Of a stretch of 64,000 nt of DNA, positions 46,201 to 57,563 are shown in pieces. How positions within the stretch are numbered: position 1 is the first letter of the stretch; every line of letters begins with the position of its first letter. The translations under genes and the position numbers were made by a program. This stretch comes from Cyathus striatus (lineage: Eukaryota; Basidiomycota; Agaricomycetes; Agaricales; Nidulariaceae). The notes beneath the pieces were generated by a model. That model saw only the letters and a program-made list of their open reading frames with translations. It did not search any database and was not told where the DNA came from. The stretch covers positions 5,642,001 through 5,706,000 of the forward strand of contig JAOVFP010000001.1 in assembly GCA_025738555.1 (NCBI GenBank). Reading direction: 5' to 3'.

Positions 46201-47445
46201 ACTGGAATGCCAGCCAAGCTTATCGGTCACATACTCTGCTAAGCATGCTTTACTGTTCTAGCATTACTAAATTATACTTTTCACCTCTGAGCACTTGTCG
46301 AAACAAAAATAATGACTAACCTTCAATGTCTTTTGGTTATTATAGTAACAAGACTTCTCTGAGAGAGTAACGAGGCTTAACTTTCCCCTTTTATGTTGAA
46401 TATAATTAGAGTAGTGCAGTACTGGTGACGTAGTGGTTAAATACAACTTGATACTCGTTATTGTTGTGGCTGATCCATATTGTATCTCTATTAGTGAAAA
46501 ATAACACGACTTCAGTGCTGTATATTCACATCTTTTCATTTCGTAGCTTATGAGTGTAACATTATTGGATATAATATCACCAGCTTAAGGCAACTTCAAA
46601 GCTATAGCGATTGAGTAATTCCAGCTTACAGATTCTGATGCATTTGTACCTTGGGATTAAGCAGTCCCTACTACTAACTTCGAAAGTAGCTTCTTTCTGT
46701 TAATTTGAGTAACGCAACTTCGGTTACTATAGTCGATGGCATACTGATATGATGATAGTCATTGATATCATACAAATGTACAATATTTTTAATCTGTTGG
46801 AACGTTAAATATATTCCACATTCAGTTTGTGTAGCTGTTCTTCAAGAAGTTAGTACTTTGGATCACTTACTACGCGAGGTATCATTTCCAGATATACTTT
46901 ATTGGTAGTATGGACGGTTTTCTGATGTGTAGCAAAAGGTAATGTTCAGACGGTCGCTGGGATCTACTTACGGTATATTCGGTGTCAAGTGGAAACATAG
47001 TCTATATTTCTATCTATTCTTAGATACATTACTCACAGTTTGTATACTATCGGCTCCATGAGCTTCTGAGTTTACCATTACATCTGTCAGCTGCTTCCGA
47101 GGCTCGGATCGAACCTTATGCTACTGACACTTGGAGCTACTTTGCGTCGAAAAGGGGAGAATGGGCGGATGAAGGTGAAAAGATATAAATGCATGCTATC
47201 AACAAGTTACCCGAATGATCTGCGCAGGTATCTCAACTCTTTTCCACATTGTCGATTATAAAGAAGACGCTCGTGCATCAACACGTTCTATTCGCTTTCG
47301 TAACCGACGCATTTTTGAAAAAATATAAGTACTTGCATTCGAAGAGTACGTCCGTTCTTTGAATCCTGGCTTTCTTTTCTTTACACACACGGTCCGTTGT
47401 TAAGTAGGTTGATCCTGTGAACAACCTTCGAAACGGCTTTTCGGC
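43211..47445. other. 4.2-kb gene-free region
   Basis: No exon chain, RNA gene or clear transposon. Two spots recall polymerase III A boxes: GGCTAAAGTGGTCTAACGGC near 45376 and GACGTAGTGGTTAAATAC near 46427. Neither folds as a tRNA. A short GAACGTTT tandem lies near 45030. Confidence 0.35.
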
Positions 47446-47736
47446 ATGATTCTGTCGGAGATTGCAACCCTATTCCGTTTCCCTAATATACAGTCCAACT
47501 CCGCCTCGGATCTGGTAAACTCAACCCCAACTTCCACGGCCATGTCCTCCTGCAAAAGTTTACCGGTTTTTCATAATGTACCACAGGAAATTATCAACCT
47601 GATCGTTGACATTGTTTCTGATCAACAAGGAGACCTTTCTACGCTCAAGAACCTGTCCCTTGTAGCTCGCATATTCCGAGATCAATGCCAGCGTTATCTT
47701 TTTAGACGTCTGGTCTTCACAGTGACGCCGTACAAC

Positions 47737-47751
47737 AAAATGAAGTGCTCA
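47737..47751 (+). repeat. LINE target site duplication, left
   Basis: AAAATGAAGTGCTCA, repeated at 54191-54205. Flanking A runs make the exact length 11-15 bp. Confidence 0.85.
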
Positions 47752-47902
47752 AAAAAAACCACCATCATCTATAAATTTTCCCACGGTAAATTTTCACTGA
47801 GCAGGACGTCAACGACGACGCCCTCGCTCCATTCTCACTCGTACCCTCCTCTCCCCCTCATAACTCTTGTCGCTACACTCCTAGCTACACGTCGACACCA
47901 AT

Positions 47903-49843
47903 ATGTCGAGGCTTCCACCCCGGAAAGATCCGGAGATCACAATGCCTCGCTCAACATCTCTGTCCACCCCACCTTCAAACGGAACGGCTCCCACTCGACC
48001 ATCTCCTACATTGTCGACGACAACAAGATCGAAGACGACTGACGATGGGACAGGGGGTTCAAAAACCCGATCCAAGACAGCACCGACACGTGTCAACAGC
48101 GCTCCCCCCCTTATGAACACATCGGAGGCGCGCGACATCTTGGACCAGGAAGGATATGTGCCAGCCACATGCGCATTTGAGGCTTCCACCGCCTGTATCA
48201 TCCTGAACCAGGTTGCGGGCTTGCTACCAGCTGCTTATCAAAGTAAGTGTGGATCTATTCTTCGCGCAGTGGCCGTTTTGCTCGATGACAAGGCGATCAA
48301 TGCGATCGCTACACGAACACAGGCGTTAGTGGAACACCAGTTGGAACGCTTCGAAACTGCTACGTTAAGACTCGAGTCAACCCACACTCAAGCCTCCGCA
48401 ATCTTACACCATCTCAAGGAGGGTGTTGCGGAGGAATCGAATCATCGGCATGACGTCCCTGGTGTAGGGGAACCCCAGTTCATGGGTCGTCCGTTGTACG
48501 CTGCTGCCCTAGCTTCAGCTGCCGCCCCCCATTCTAGTGCCATCAGAGCAGCTACCCTTCGAGACCGCCAGGTGCCAATCAAATTGGCGGATCCTGGCAG
48601 CTCTGAGCCCAACAGTGTGGGTAATTTATCCCCCCGTGAGCTTGTTGCGAAAGCAAATCTTGCATTGGATGGCTTGGTAGATGCCACCTATAGTCGCCCT
48701 GAAGGGGCAATGATTATGGCGGCACACCGGACTGGTGGCATGGTCATTTTGGAAGCCAACTCAGCCTATGCAGCTGGATGGCTACGGGGCAAGGACATTA
48801 TGCCCTCGTTCATTTCTCATTTTGATGGTTCCTCCACTGCGAATCTTTCCCTCTTTTCTGTTGTTGCCGAATTTGTACCCACTTCGTTTCACCCCTCACC
48901 CTCTTATAATTTTGGGGACTTGGAGACCAACAATGGTCTCCGGTCAGGCTCCGTTGCAGAGGCAAAGCCTCTCAAGGATCCTGGATACTGGAAGGAGGGC
49001 CAGCGTTTTGCCCACTTCCTGTTGGCATTCTCTGACCAACAGAGCGCCAACAAAGCCATCTTCAATGGCCTTGTCATTGAGGGGGCACGCATCCAAGTAC
49101 GCAAATTTATCCCAGAACCCACCCGATGCCTACGCTGTCAACGTTTTGGCCATTTTGCACGTGAATGCAAAGCCACAGCTCCTACATGTGCTCGCTGTGC
49201 AAAACCACATACTACTGTCAGTTGCACAGCAGCGAAGGGTATCTTTTCTGGCCACCGCTGTGCCAACTGTGGCCTGACGGGCCATGGAGCGGCGGCACGT
49301 GCATGCTCCATTTTTGCCCGACGACTTTGGGTTTACTATAACCACTCCGATTCCACGAAATACATAGGCTTCCCTTCCGATGATCCTGCAACATGGAAGT
49401 TGGCAGCTATTAAAGCGCCATGGGGTATCTCTGCCTCATCATGGGCAGCAGCAGCTCACCCATCTCGCTCTTCCCGTGTTACACCCCCTCCCATGCCACC
49501 CCAGGAGGTGGAGACGGAGATTAGACAGCTTCCCATGGGCCCCCCACCTGTTACTCTTGGGGGTGGCCCTGTTACTACTTCCCAACCTTTGATGGCCAAG
49601 CGCCCCAGTACTAAGGGGCCAGGCAAAAAGCTCCCTGGTGCCCCCGCGGATTCTTTTGGGGGACGGACTGCAGGTCCTCCCTCCCAAGATCCTCTTATCG
49701 CAGGGCGTCAAGGACCACTGGATACCTACATCTCCAGGTCTCGTCCAAGCTCGCGGGCTAGTGCTGCTCCCACTTCCAGTGAGTGGGCTAATGATGTAGA
49801 GGAGGGAGAATTACCGCAGCCTAACACCTCATTGCCTACATGA
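47903..49843 (+). CDS. LINE ORF1 (gag-like, CCHC zinc knuckles)
   Basis: 646 residues. The N-terminus is rich in P, S and T. A middle region holds a possible coiled coil (VLLDDKAINAIATRTQALVE). Three cysteine motifs lie at about residues 412-470: CLRCQRFGHFAREC, CARCAKPHTTVSC and CANCGLTGHGAAARAC. Such proteins bind the element RNA and act as chaperones during target-primed reverse transcription. I prefer the ATG at 47903; an out-of-frame ORF from the broken host gene runs across this leader. The stop overlaps the ORF2 start as ATGA. Confidence 0.88.
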   Translation: MSRLPPRKDPEITMPRSTSLSTPPSNGTAPTRPSPTLSTTTRSKTTDDGTGGSKTRSKTAPTRVNSAPPLMNTSEARDILDQEGYVPATCAFEASTACIILNQVAGLLPAAYQSKCGSILRAVAVLLDDKAINAIATRTQALVEHQLERFETATLRLESTHTQASAILHHLKEGVAEESNHRHDVPGVGEPQFMGRPLYAAALASAAAPHSSAIRAATLRDRQVPIKLADPGSSEPNSVGNLSPRELVAKANLALDGLVDATYSRPEGAMIMAAHRTGGMVILEANSAYAAGWLRGKDIMPSFISHFDGSSTANLSLFSVVAEFVPTSFHPSPSYNFGDLETNNGLRSGSVAEAKPLKDPGYWKEGQRFAHFLLAFSDQQSANKAIFNGLVIEGARIQVRKFIPEPTRCLRCQRFGHFARECKATAPTCARCAKPHTTVSCTAAKGIFSGHRCANCGLTGHGAAARACSIFARRLWVYYNHSDSTKYIGFPSDDPATWKLAAIKAPWGISASSWAAAAHPSRSSRVTPPPMPPQEVETEIRQLPMGPPPVTLGGGPVTTSQPLMAKRPSTKGPGKKLPGAPADSFGGRTAGPPSQDPLIAGRQGPLDTYISRSRPSSRASAAPTSSEWANDVEEGELPQPNTSLPT

Positions 49844-52800
49844 GTGACACCGTCACTCCAGATGCGCAGAAGGAGCTTCGGTTCTGGCAACAGAACGTGA
49901 ATGGCTCCTTATTGGGACATCAGGACTTACTGGTGTCCCTTGGGCAGTTCGATTATGACATTTGTGCCATCCAAGAACCCTACATCGGGTTTAATGGAAA
50001 ATCACGCGCCAACTGTTTCTGGCGACCGGTTTACCCCTCTACCAAGGCACCGGAGGGGCGGGTTCCCCGTTCACTTCTTCTTATTAATACTGCTATTTCT
50101 TCCAATGCTTGGGCTGAAGTGCCGATTAAATCCTCTGATATTACAGCTGTGCGCCTCCACTTGGATGGGGGACGTACCCTCTTCATTTTTAACATTTATT
50201 TGGCTTGCACCCACAATGACGCATTGCGCCCATTGGTATCTGCTATGCGAGAGATCCACTCTCAGCCGCTTGGCCTGGGAGAATCTCGACATTTCATTTG
50301 GATGGGAGATTTTAATCGCCATCATCCCCTTTGGGATGAGGAGCGTAATCATCATCTCTTCACTAACCAAGCTCTCATACTCACACAGCCTCTCCTCCAC
50401 CTCCTGGCAAGATACCATCTACAGATGGCTTTACCTAAGGATATCCCCACCTTGGAGGCCTTCAACACCAAAAACCTTACACGCGTGGATCAAGTCTTTC
50501 TGAGTGAGGAGCTGATGGATCAGGTTGTCCTTTGCATGACAGTCCCAGAGTTCCGCCCACCAAGAGTAGATCACTTCCCCATCATCACCAGACTCCTCGC
50601 TACCACTCAGACCTCTGTTCCCCGACCACGCCGCAACTTCAAACAGATCGACTGGGCCACATTTCGAACACATCTGCGCACACAGCTGGATCACCTCCCG
50701 CATCCTGATGAGTTCACCTCTATTGAACAATTCACCACATCCTTAAACATGTTCACTGACATCATCACACAGGCAATTGTGGACAATGTTCCACTGGTTC
50801 GGCTTTCCCCCCACACTAAACGATGGTGGAGTCCTGAGCTCGCTGCTCTTAAAAAGGTGAAAGTTCGGCTGGAACGCAAAGCACATCGTATGCGCCGACA
50901 GCCTAACCACCCATGTCATGAGGAGGCTCGATTGGCCACTCGGCTATATGCCAGCAGCATGGATGATGCGAAGGATAAAACTTGGCTAACATATTTGGAG
51001 AGTCTGACGGATTCCACGATATGGGATGCTGGACGCATGGTGATGGCGCCTGGCACAGATAGTGGACGAGCTCGTATACCTAACCTGGTACAACGAGATC
51101 CTATTACCAAGCGGGTTAGTGCCACAGCGTGCACTAATGAGGAGAAGAGCGAAATGTTTTACAAGACGTTTTTCCCTCCTGACTCTGCAGCGGCAGCTCC
51201 TCCTCCGCACGCTGATTACCCAGAGGCTGCATGGCAGTTTGACAACTTTTCTAATGAGCAGATTGATCGTGCTATTGACCGCATCAATCCTGCCAAAGCC
51301 ACTCGCCCTGACTCTATCCCCAATGTGGTGATTAAGGAGTGCAGGTCCCTCCTTCTCCCCTTCCTCGGGCCATTTTTCCGTGCTACTGTTACACTTCGAT
51401 ATTACCCTGCAGAATGGGCACGCACAGAAACCCTTATTCTTAGGAAACCGGGAAAAACAGACTACTCGTCTCCCTCTTCCTGGCGCCCTATAGTCCTCTC
51501 TGATGGACTTGCGCGCTTGTTGAACAGTTGCATGGCTGAGGAACTCACCACAATGTGTGAACAGCATAAACTCCTCCCCTCACATCATTTCGGTGGACGT
51601 CCAGGACGCGCCACCACTGATTCCTTACAGCTTTTGACTTACTCAGTAAAGGCTGCCTGGCGACGAGGAGAAGTAGCTTCACTCCTCAGCCTTGACGTTA
51701 AAGGAGCGTTCCCAAGTGTTTCACTTGACCGCTTGTATCATGAACTGCGCTTACACGGGATCCCTCCTACATTGATAGAGTGGCTCTTTCGGGCTCATCA
51801 GCAGCGTAGTACAACTTTGGCTTATGATGATTATCTATCTGCGATTCTCCAGCTCCTATCTGGGCTGGACCAGGGCAATCCTGCCTCTTCTATTCTTTAC
51901 CTCCTGTACAATGCTGGTCTAATAACCGCAACACAGGGGGCTCACCTTTCTTTGCTTTTTGTTGATGACTCTGCCATGTTACTCACAGGACGCACACTAC
52001 ATGATACGCATTCAGCTATCCGTGGGATTATGTCGCGTCCAGGAGGAGTATTGGACTGGGCTACGACTCACAATTGTGAGTTTGGAATTGAAAAATTCCA
52101 GTTATGCGACTTTACCCGACGACGTATCCGCGATACATCTATCCTACAATATTTTGGCCGCACGCAGCGACAACGTACACGCACTATACCTATTCCCCGT
52201 CCCTCATTGGAGATCGAGGGACGTATTATACCCTCCTCTCCTACTCTTCGATTCCTTGGTATATTATTCGACAATGAACTACGATGGGGGCCACAGCGGG
52301 CGGCAGTACTAACCAAGGGACAGCAGTGGATCCAACAGGTTTCACGATTGGCCCGCCCCTCAAAGGGGGCCTCGGGCACCTGCCTACGACGTTTATATAT
52401 TGCCCAAGCTGTCCCTCGTATTTTGTATGCTGCTGACCTATTCCTAACCCCCCCAGACCTACACCAGCGCTCACCACCCTCTAGCCTGGTAAAGTTGACG
52501 TCTTTGCAACGGCAAGCGACACTGCTCATCACTGGTGGATTGCGGTCTACACCGACGGATGCCCTCGATGTCCTAGCCGGTTTACTACCGTTTCATATCC
52601 TACTGGCCAAACACCAACACAGAGCCCTCCTTCGATACTGCACCCTTCCGCCTACTAACCCCATCCACAAGATTGTCTCCCATGCTCGCAACCGCCGCAA
52701 ACTGCGCTCTCACAATTCCCCCCTCCACCTCCTCTTTCATGCTTACCCACTCAATCCTCGGATAATCGAGACAGTGCTGCCCATACGACACCCTACTTCA

Positions 52801-53832
52801 TGGACCCCCCCATTTTCTACGCTGGTCGCACCTAGCAAAGAGGCAGCCATCGCCATGGACACGGTGGACAATGCTGACATTATAATTTATACAGATGGAT
52901 CTGGGTTCAAAGGACTTATCGGCTCGTCGGCGGTAATGTATCGTGGAGCGCGTGAAGTGGCACGCATTCGCTACCTCCTCGGACCTGACTCTTGTTATGT
53001 AGTATACGGTGCAGAGTGTGTAGGCCTCCTCCTTGGCGCCCATCTCCTACGAAAGGAACGGGGATTCAATTCTGTGACCTTCGCGATTGATAATCAAGCA
53101 GCCATATCAGCCTCAGAGAGCCACTACTCTCGTCCTGGACATTATATTGTGGACACCTTCCTTGAGACCCTCGCGAATGTTGTCGACGATGACATCGAGA
53201 TTACTATTCGATGGGTCCCGGGGCATTGTGACGTGCCTGGCAATGAGGCCGCCGACAGTGAAGCGAAGCGTGCCATCACACAGGGCTCAAGCCCTCACCT
53301 TGACCTTCCTCGACCACTCCGCCACATACTCCCTCTCTCCAAAGCCGCTATACGAGCAGAGTTCCAGAAATGCCTCAAAGCAGCTGCCACTACCCACTGG
53401 AAACAGTCGCCCTCCCACGCAAGGATCAGCCGCAATATCCCAGCTAAGCCGTCCCCCTTTACCTCTGCATTGCTCCTACAATTACCTCGCAAACTCACTA
53501 GCTTGATTACACAGATGATCACGGGGCACATCGCCCTCAACATGTACCTCCACCGCATCGGCAAGGCTGCATCCCCAAACTGCGGGAAATGCTCCCGAAA
53601 CTCCCCGGAGTCCGTCGAGCACTTCCTGCTACGATGCCCGGCCTATGCTGACCGGCGTGGACCACTACTTGCACAATGTGCTCAGCGCGGACACCGGATT
53701 TCCCTGCGCAAGATTCTTTCTGCTCCAAAGAACCTATCAGCACTAGCTGTCTTCGTCAATGCCACAGGCCGACTACGGCAGACACTAGGAATCATACCAC
53801 GATGGACCCCCCACAGGAGGATAATTAGTTGA
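49840..53832 (+). CDS. LINE ORF2 (endonuclease, reverse transcriptase, RNase H)
   Basis: 1330 residues. The apurinic-type endonuclease domain is N-terminal (LRFWQQNVNGS; DICAIQEPYIGF; MGDFNRHHPLWDEE near residue 154; RVDQVFLS; DHFPIITRL). The RT domain spans about 440-750 (SSWRPIVLSDGLARLLN; HHFGGRPGRATTDSLQLL; LSLDVKGAFPSVSLDRLY; GLDQGNPASSILYLLYNAG), with catalytic FVDD near residue 705. RNase H lies at about 1013-1140 (IIYTDGSGFKG; YGAECVGLLLG; FAIDNQAAISAS; WVPGHCDVPGNEAAD). A zinc-binding C-terminus, CGKCSRN...HFLLRC, starts near residue 1247. The protein nicks DNA and copies element RNA at the nick. ORF1 stop and ORF2 start share ATGA, so translation probably restarts there. No damage is seen. 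Confidence 0.95.
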   Translation: MSDTVTPDAQKELRFWQQNVNGSLLGHQDLLVSLGQFDYDICAIQEPYIGFNGKSRANCFWRPVYPSTKAPEGRVPRSLLLINTAISSNAWAEVPIKSSDITAVRLHLDGGRTLFIFNIYLACTHNDALRPLVSAMREIHSQPLGLGESRHFIWMGDFNRHHPLWDEERNHHLFTNQALILTQPLLHLLARYHLQMALPKDIPTLEAFNTKNLTRVDQVFLSEELMDQVVLCMTVPEFRPPRVDHFPIITRLLATTQTSVPRPRRNFKQIDWATFRTHLRTQLDHLPHPDEFTSIEQFTTSLNMFTDIITQAIVDNVPLVRLSPHTKRWWSPELAALKKVKVRLERKAHRMRRQPNHPCHEEARLATRLYASSMDDAKDKTWLTYLESLTDSTIWDAGRMVMAPGTDSGRARIPNLVQRDPITKRVSATACTNEEKSEMFYKTFFPPDSAAAAPPPHADYPEAAWQFDNFSNEQIDRAIDRINPAKATRPDSIPNVVIKECRSLLLPFLGPFFRATVTLRYYPAEWARTETLILRKPGKTDYSSPSSWRPIVLSDGLARLLNSCMAEELTTMCEQHKLLPSHHFGGRPGRATTDSLQLLTYSVKAAWRRGEVASLLSLDVKGAFPSVSLDRLYHELRLHGIPPTLIEWLFRAHQQRSTTLAYDDYLSAILQLLSGLDQGNPASSILYLLYNAGLITATQGAHLSLLFVDDSAMLLTGRTLHDTHSAIRGIMSRPGGVLDWATTHNCEFGIEKFQLCDFTRRRIRDTSILQYFGRTQRQRTRTIPIPRPSLEIEGRIIPSSPTLRFLGILFDNELRWGPQRAAVLTKGQQWIQQVSRLARPSKGASGTCLRRLYIAQAVPRILYAADLFLTPPDLHQRSPPSSLVKLTSLQRQATLLITGGLRSTPTDALDVLAGLLPFHILLAKHQHRALLRYCTLPPTNPIHKIVSHARNRRKLRSHNSPLHLLFHAYPLNPRIIETVLPIRHPTSWTPPFSTLVAPSKEAAIAMDTVDNADIIIYTDGSGFKGLIGSSAVMYRGAREVARIRYLLGPDSCYVVYGAECVGLLLGAHLLRKERGFNSVTFAIDNQAAISASESHYSRPGHYIVDTFLETLANVVDDDIEITIRWVPGHCDVPGNEAADSEAKRAITQGSSPHLDLPRPLRHILPLSKAAIRAEFQKCLKAAATTHWKQSPSHARISRNIPAKPSPFTSALLLQLPRKLTSLITQMITGHIALNMYLHRIGKAASPNCGKCSRNSPESVEHFLLRCPAYADRRGPLLAQCAQRGHRISLRKILSAPKNLSALAVFVNATGRLRQTLGIIPRWTPHRRIIS

Positions 53833-54160
53833 AGTAGAAGGATGAAGGGGTTTTGGTTCCCTTCTTAGTTTCTCGGAATCTTCATCGCTCACACACGCTG
53901 CCACGCTCAGCCCTTCACAAGTCTCGCTGCACTGGCATACAGCCACCTCACTTTATATCACGGTGCGCACTTACACCATGTAGTGCCTCCTTTCTCATCC
54001 TCCTGACGTCATGCTCTGGCACGACGCCCCGAGGCTCTATCTTACAAGCCGCCGTCCTGCACTTACACTACTCTCTCCCTTATATTTACGATACCTTGCA
54101 CTACACCTTACTACATGGTAGACACTTCACTGTCGCGACATATGGGTCACCATCACCGAC

Positions 54161-54166
54161 AATAAA
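54161..54166 (+). terminator. LINE polyadenylation signal
   Basis: AATAAA, about 11 bp before the poly(A) tail that starts at 54177. Confidence 0.7.
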
Positions 54167-54190
54167 ATATGGATTCAAAAAAAAAAAAAA

Positions 54191-54205
54191 AAAATGAAGT
54201 GCTCA
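54191..54205 (+). repeat. LINE target site duplication, right
   Basis: Same 15 bases as 47737-47751. Confidence 0.85.
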
Positions 54206-55181
54206 CTCTTCGTTCTTAAGGAGTCCCCTCATATCGGACAATATGTCGATTCCTTGGAAATATACGGCTCCAACTCGATCACACTCATGATTCAGGGGGA
54301 CCGTTCGTTCTCGGAAGAGATATATGCACGCCACAAGACATTTCGCGAATTGCTCATTCTCTTGCCCAACGTCAAGAGCATCACCGCCAGGGCATACATG
54401 CCTCTTCCGCCGACGGAATGGACGTACGAGTTTTTGACAGCAATGCAGTCTTACATCGCCTCTCGCTCCCAGATTACCCAACTGTGCCTTCATAATGTAC
54501 CCCGACTAATGCTTCCGACAGAGACGGGATCTGTAGGTCCTTTCGACCAACCTTACTTCATCAAAGCGGAGGTTACACCATCAGCGTTCTCATCATCCGA
54601 AGAATTATCAAGAGCCATGGTGTCTGTTCGCTGTCGTAACCCGTCACCTAAGATTATATATGACTGGATCTGTTCGCAAGTCTTAAACCCAGTAGAGAAG
54701 GTTGCGGAGCTCGTTATTGAACTTCATGCTGGATTTACAGAAGGGACGTGGGGCGCTATCCTTCAGTGTAGTTCCAACCTTCGAATTTTGACTTTAAAGT
54801 CAGAAGAATGTAAGCACTAACAGTGCCACTGATAACGTCGTTATTCTTACCCAAAATATCGTTTCAGATTGGGACGCCGATTTATCAGCGTTTAACTTGA
54901 ACCTTCTCCCAAAGCTAGAGATTCTGATTATTAGTACGACGTTCTTTCTTGATTACAATGGCCGACCGTTACACTGGTGGACCTCCCTCCGTCAACTATT
55001 TAGTAGCATTGACCCACAAATCTCGCAGATCGAGGAGATTCGCATTCTGGGTGCTGTATGCTTTCATGATGGGCGAAAAATACCTATTTCAAATTCGATA
55101 ACGGTTCCAGCATATCAGTTCGATTTGATACCTGAAATTGTACATCAGTTTATGCCTTTCGCTGCAGATGCAAGTGGTTGA

Positions 55182-56076
55182 GCGATCGATATGGTGGTTT
55201 AACATTGAACGTCAGTGAGTCTTGTCGATCATTGTGTGATACCGTGCCCATTGCCGCCTACTTATGCGCTCTAGATTGTCCATACTGATATTGATATCTC
55301 AGTAACTTTTTAAGTTCGCTATGATTCCTAGCGGTGTATGGGTACTTGTATTCATGTCACTCATCCGCTGCGCCATTCCTCCCATCAAAACCGCTCTGGA
55401 TACATATCAACTTGTACATATTCAACACCTACCATGCCGCGGTGCGAACGCAGATGTCAATGGACGAGCTAAAACATTTAAATGCCCCAAGTAGTGGATT
55501 TGTAATGTGATACCCGCTCAAAAGAAAAATACTTACACCTCTCAATAAAAACCTTTAACAGATCAAGAGAATGATGGCGATAGTGCAACGCAAGTTTCAG
55601 TGTCTGTGCATTATAAAAACTGAAAGAAACCTTTAAGGCCTATGCACCAGCGGTTATTCATGCAGTGCTGAAATGAGGTACTAACGTAAATCTCAGATGA
55701 TACCGATCTGACCGTAGTACGGTATCTATGCTATCACCGTACCTGTATTCCCTCGACCACTGATAGACATCGACCAACGACATCGTACAGTTTCCTCCAG
55801 AACTTCGTAATTAGTGAAGACCAGGATCTTCATTCGAGGTATTTCTGAAAAGCTTCGTAGAATAGAACCATGATATGGAATCAGCCGCTGTACCACTTTT
55901 CCACGACCGAACCAATACTCCGTGCCAACAGCCTCAACCTTTTAATGGGCGCTGCACTGACGGCACCAGAACAAGAACTTTCCTATCGGGAGATAAGACA
56001 ATGTCTGATGAGAGTCAATGTGTACAAATTCCCCCAGCGGAAATGATGCACTGATGGACCGTGCTGAGGTATTATT
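55182..56076. other. intergenic, no gene seen
   Basis: No exon or repeat recognised between the broken F-box gene and the membrane-protein gene. Confidence 0.4.
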
Positions 56077-56083
56077 TATAAAT
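56077..56083 (+). promoter_or_regulatory. TATA box of the membrane-protein gene
   Basis: TATAAAT. A start of transcription about 30 bp downstream would exclude the in-frame ATG at 56104 and favour 56170. Confidence 0.5.
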
Positions 56084-56169
56084 GTGGAGTGTAAGCAAGT
56101 TCAATGAATTTGGAGTCTCGGACAGTCTCTCTCACCTCCGTTACCCAGTCTCTAGAAGCATTCGATACG

Positions 56170-57361
56170 ATGTCGCAACCGACACAGACTATCATCGATG
56201 ACCAGGACAAATCGAAAGTCACGTACAACGGAAATTGGATAAAAGGAGGATCGAGTGGCGAGTACGCAGGTACAGTTGCGAGTTCTACCCGCGTTGGGGA
56301 CTCCTTTATTGTATCTTTCAGTGGTAAGCCATGCAAAAAAATATAACCTGCACATGCTGAACATCAGTTAAAGGAACCGCGATTGCAGTATATGGAACTA
56401 TCGATGCTACGTCCGGAGGAGTACAGACAAATTATACAATAGATAATGCTCCACCAACACAAGTTACATCGCAAGCTGGAAACGGAGATACGTCTCACCA
56501 GCTGTTCTATTATTCGGATGTTATTGGATTTGCAGACCAGTACGCCCCTAAAAACTTCTATCCATAACCAAAACTGAGGCTTGCTGTCCAAAGCACACTG
56601 AATGTAACAATGGTAAAAATCATGCCGTCCGACCCTGGAGAAGGTACCATATGGTTCGACTATTTCGAAGTAGAAAACTCCTTAATAACAAACCCGCCAA
56701 AGAAGAAACCTGTAGCAGCGATAGCCGGGGGTGTTATTAGCGGTGTGGTTGGATTATTAGTCATCGTTGCTCTGTTCTTGTTATGGCGTCGTCGACGTGA
56801 TATGTCCAGATGGCGCGTCGAGGTCAGTGGGACATCCGAAAAAACAGGAGACGGGAAAGAGCAGTTGCCAGGTGTGTTCTATTTCGAGCTTACATTGCTT
56901 ATGAAGTTCATTGCCGTACTTCAGTAATCGATATCCGGCGTTTATCAAGACCTTCACGAATACAACCCTTCAGTCTCGAAAGTTCCACAGATACACAGTC
57001 ATCATATCCATCCTTGAGTGCCCAAGTCAATGAATTGGTATTCAGAAAGACACGCGTAGATACTTTGCAGGGCACCACAGCTGACCAGAGTACCCATTCA
57101 CCTATCTCGCCCGGCGACAACACAGTTACGGTCACTTCGAACGAGACATCAACACCGCACTTGACTCGGATAAAGGCGGTGGCAGTGGCGCAACAACCCC
57201 CTTCACTGGGGACAGAGCCGTCTAGCTCTAACACGAATGCTGAGGAGACTACACCTGAAACGGTATTGCATGTTGATAGCGGTCTACGTGCTGTCAATCC
57301 CGATGCTATAAATATCCCACCAACAATCGTTGAGCTGCCTCCCGTTTATAGCCCGGTGTAA
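56170..57361 (+). CDS. single-pass membrane protein with carbohydrate-binding-like ectodomain
   Basis: A type common in Agaricomycetes. The start at 56170 gives MSQPTQTIIDDQD, the usual opening; no signal peptide is needed. The ectodomain has VTYNGNWIKGGSSGEYAGTV, IVSFSG, then GTAIAVYGTIDATSGGVQ, NYTIDNAPP and QLFYYSD, a jelly-roll-like pattern. A short intron (about 39 nt, 56545-56583) joins FADQ to LAVQSTLNVTM. WFDYFEVENS precedes the helix AIAGGVISGVVGLLVIVALF and a basic stop-transfer, WRRRRD. After an intron at about 56871-56925 the cytosolic tail is rich in S, T and P and ends with the proline motif IVELPPVYSPV. All exons join in frame. Similar proteins are guessed to sense extracellular material; ligand and partner are unknown. 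Confidence 0.8.
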
Positions 57362-57563
57362 CGGACGAGTCCTCAGTATAGTATGTTTCTCCTGTACTGC
57401 GATACAATATTGCTTGTTATATTTCATGCTGCAGGTATGCGCTGTAATATTATTAATATAATTACGAAGTGTATTATGATAGATAGAATGCTACCGGAGC
57501 AGATTCTGTCTGCATATATGTTAATGTACGATAAATCGATATATAGATCCATATGTATAATCC

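Larger units (their letters stand above)
47752..54190 (+). mobile_element. full-length Tad-like LINE (non-LTR retrotransposon)
   Basis: About 6.4 kb: a short 5' leader starting in an A run, ORF1 (47903-49843), ORF2 (49840-53832), a roughly 350-bp 3' tail with AATAAA at 54161, and a terminal poly(A) from 54177. A target duplication of 11-15 bp flanks it. Both ORFs are uninterrupted, so the element could still be mobile. The order endonuclease, RT, RNase H fits the fungal Tad clade. Confidence 0.93.
47446..55181 (+). pseudogene. F-box protein gene broken by a LINE
   Basis: The 5' part (47446-47750) encodes an F-box: VPQEIINLIVDIVSD, then LSTLKNLSLVARIFRDQCQR and YLFRRLVF. Such proteins recruit substrates to SCF ubiquitin ligases. 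At codons ATG AAG TGC TC the reading is cut by a 6.4-kb LINE. The same bases recur after its poly(A) tail at 54194, and the frame then continues with SLFVLKESPHIGQYVDSLEI and leucine-rich-repeat-like text (FRELLILLPNVKSITARAYM; ITQLCLHNVPRL). One intron at about 54810-54868 precedes the last exon, which stops at 55181. No other damage is visible in either half, so the break is recent. The native protein was about 410 residues. A truncated F-box fragment might still be made. Confidence 0.88.

Noticed and set aside
47070..47130. tRNA-like stretch with a GGTTCGATCC T-loop on minus
   Set aside because: The flanking stems do not pair, and no acceptor or anticodon stem could be built.
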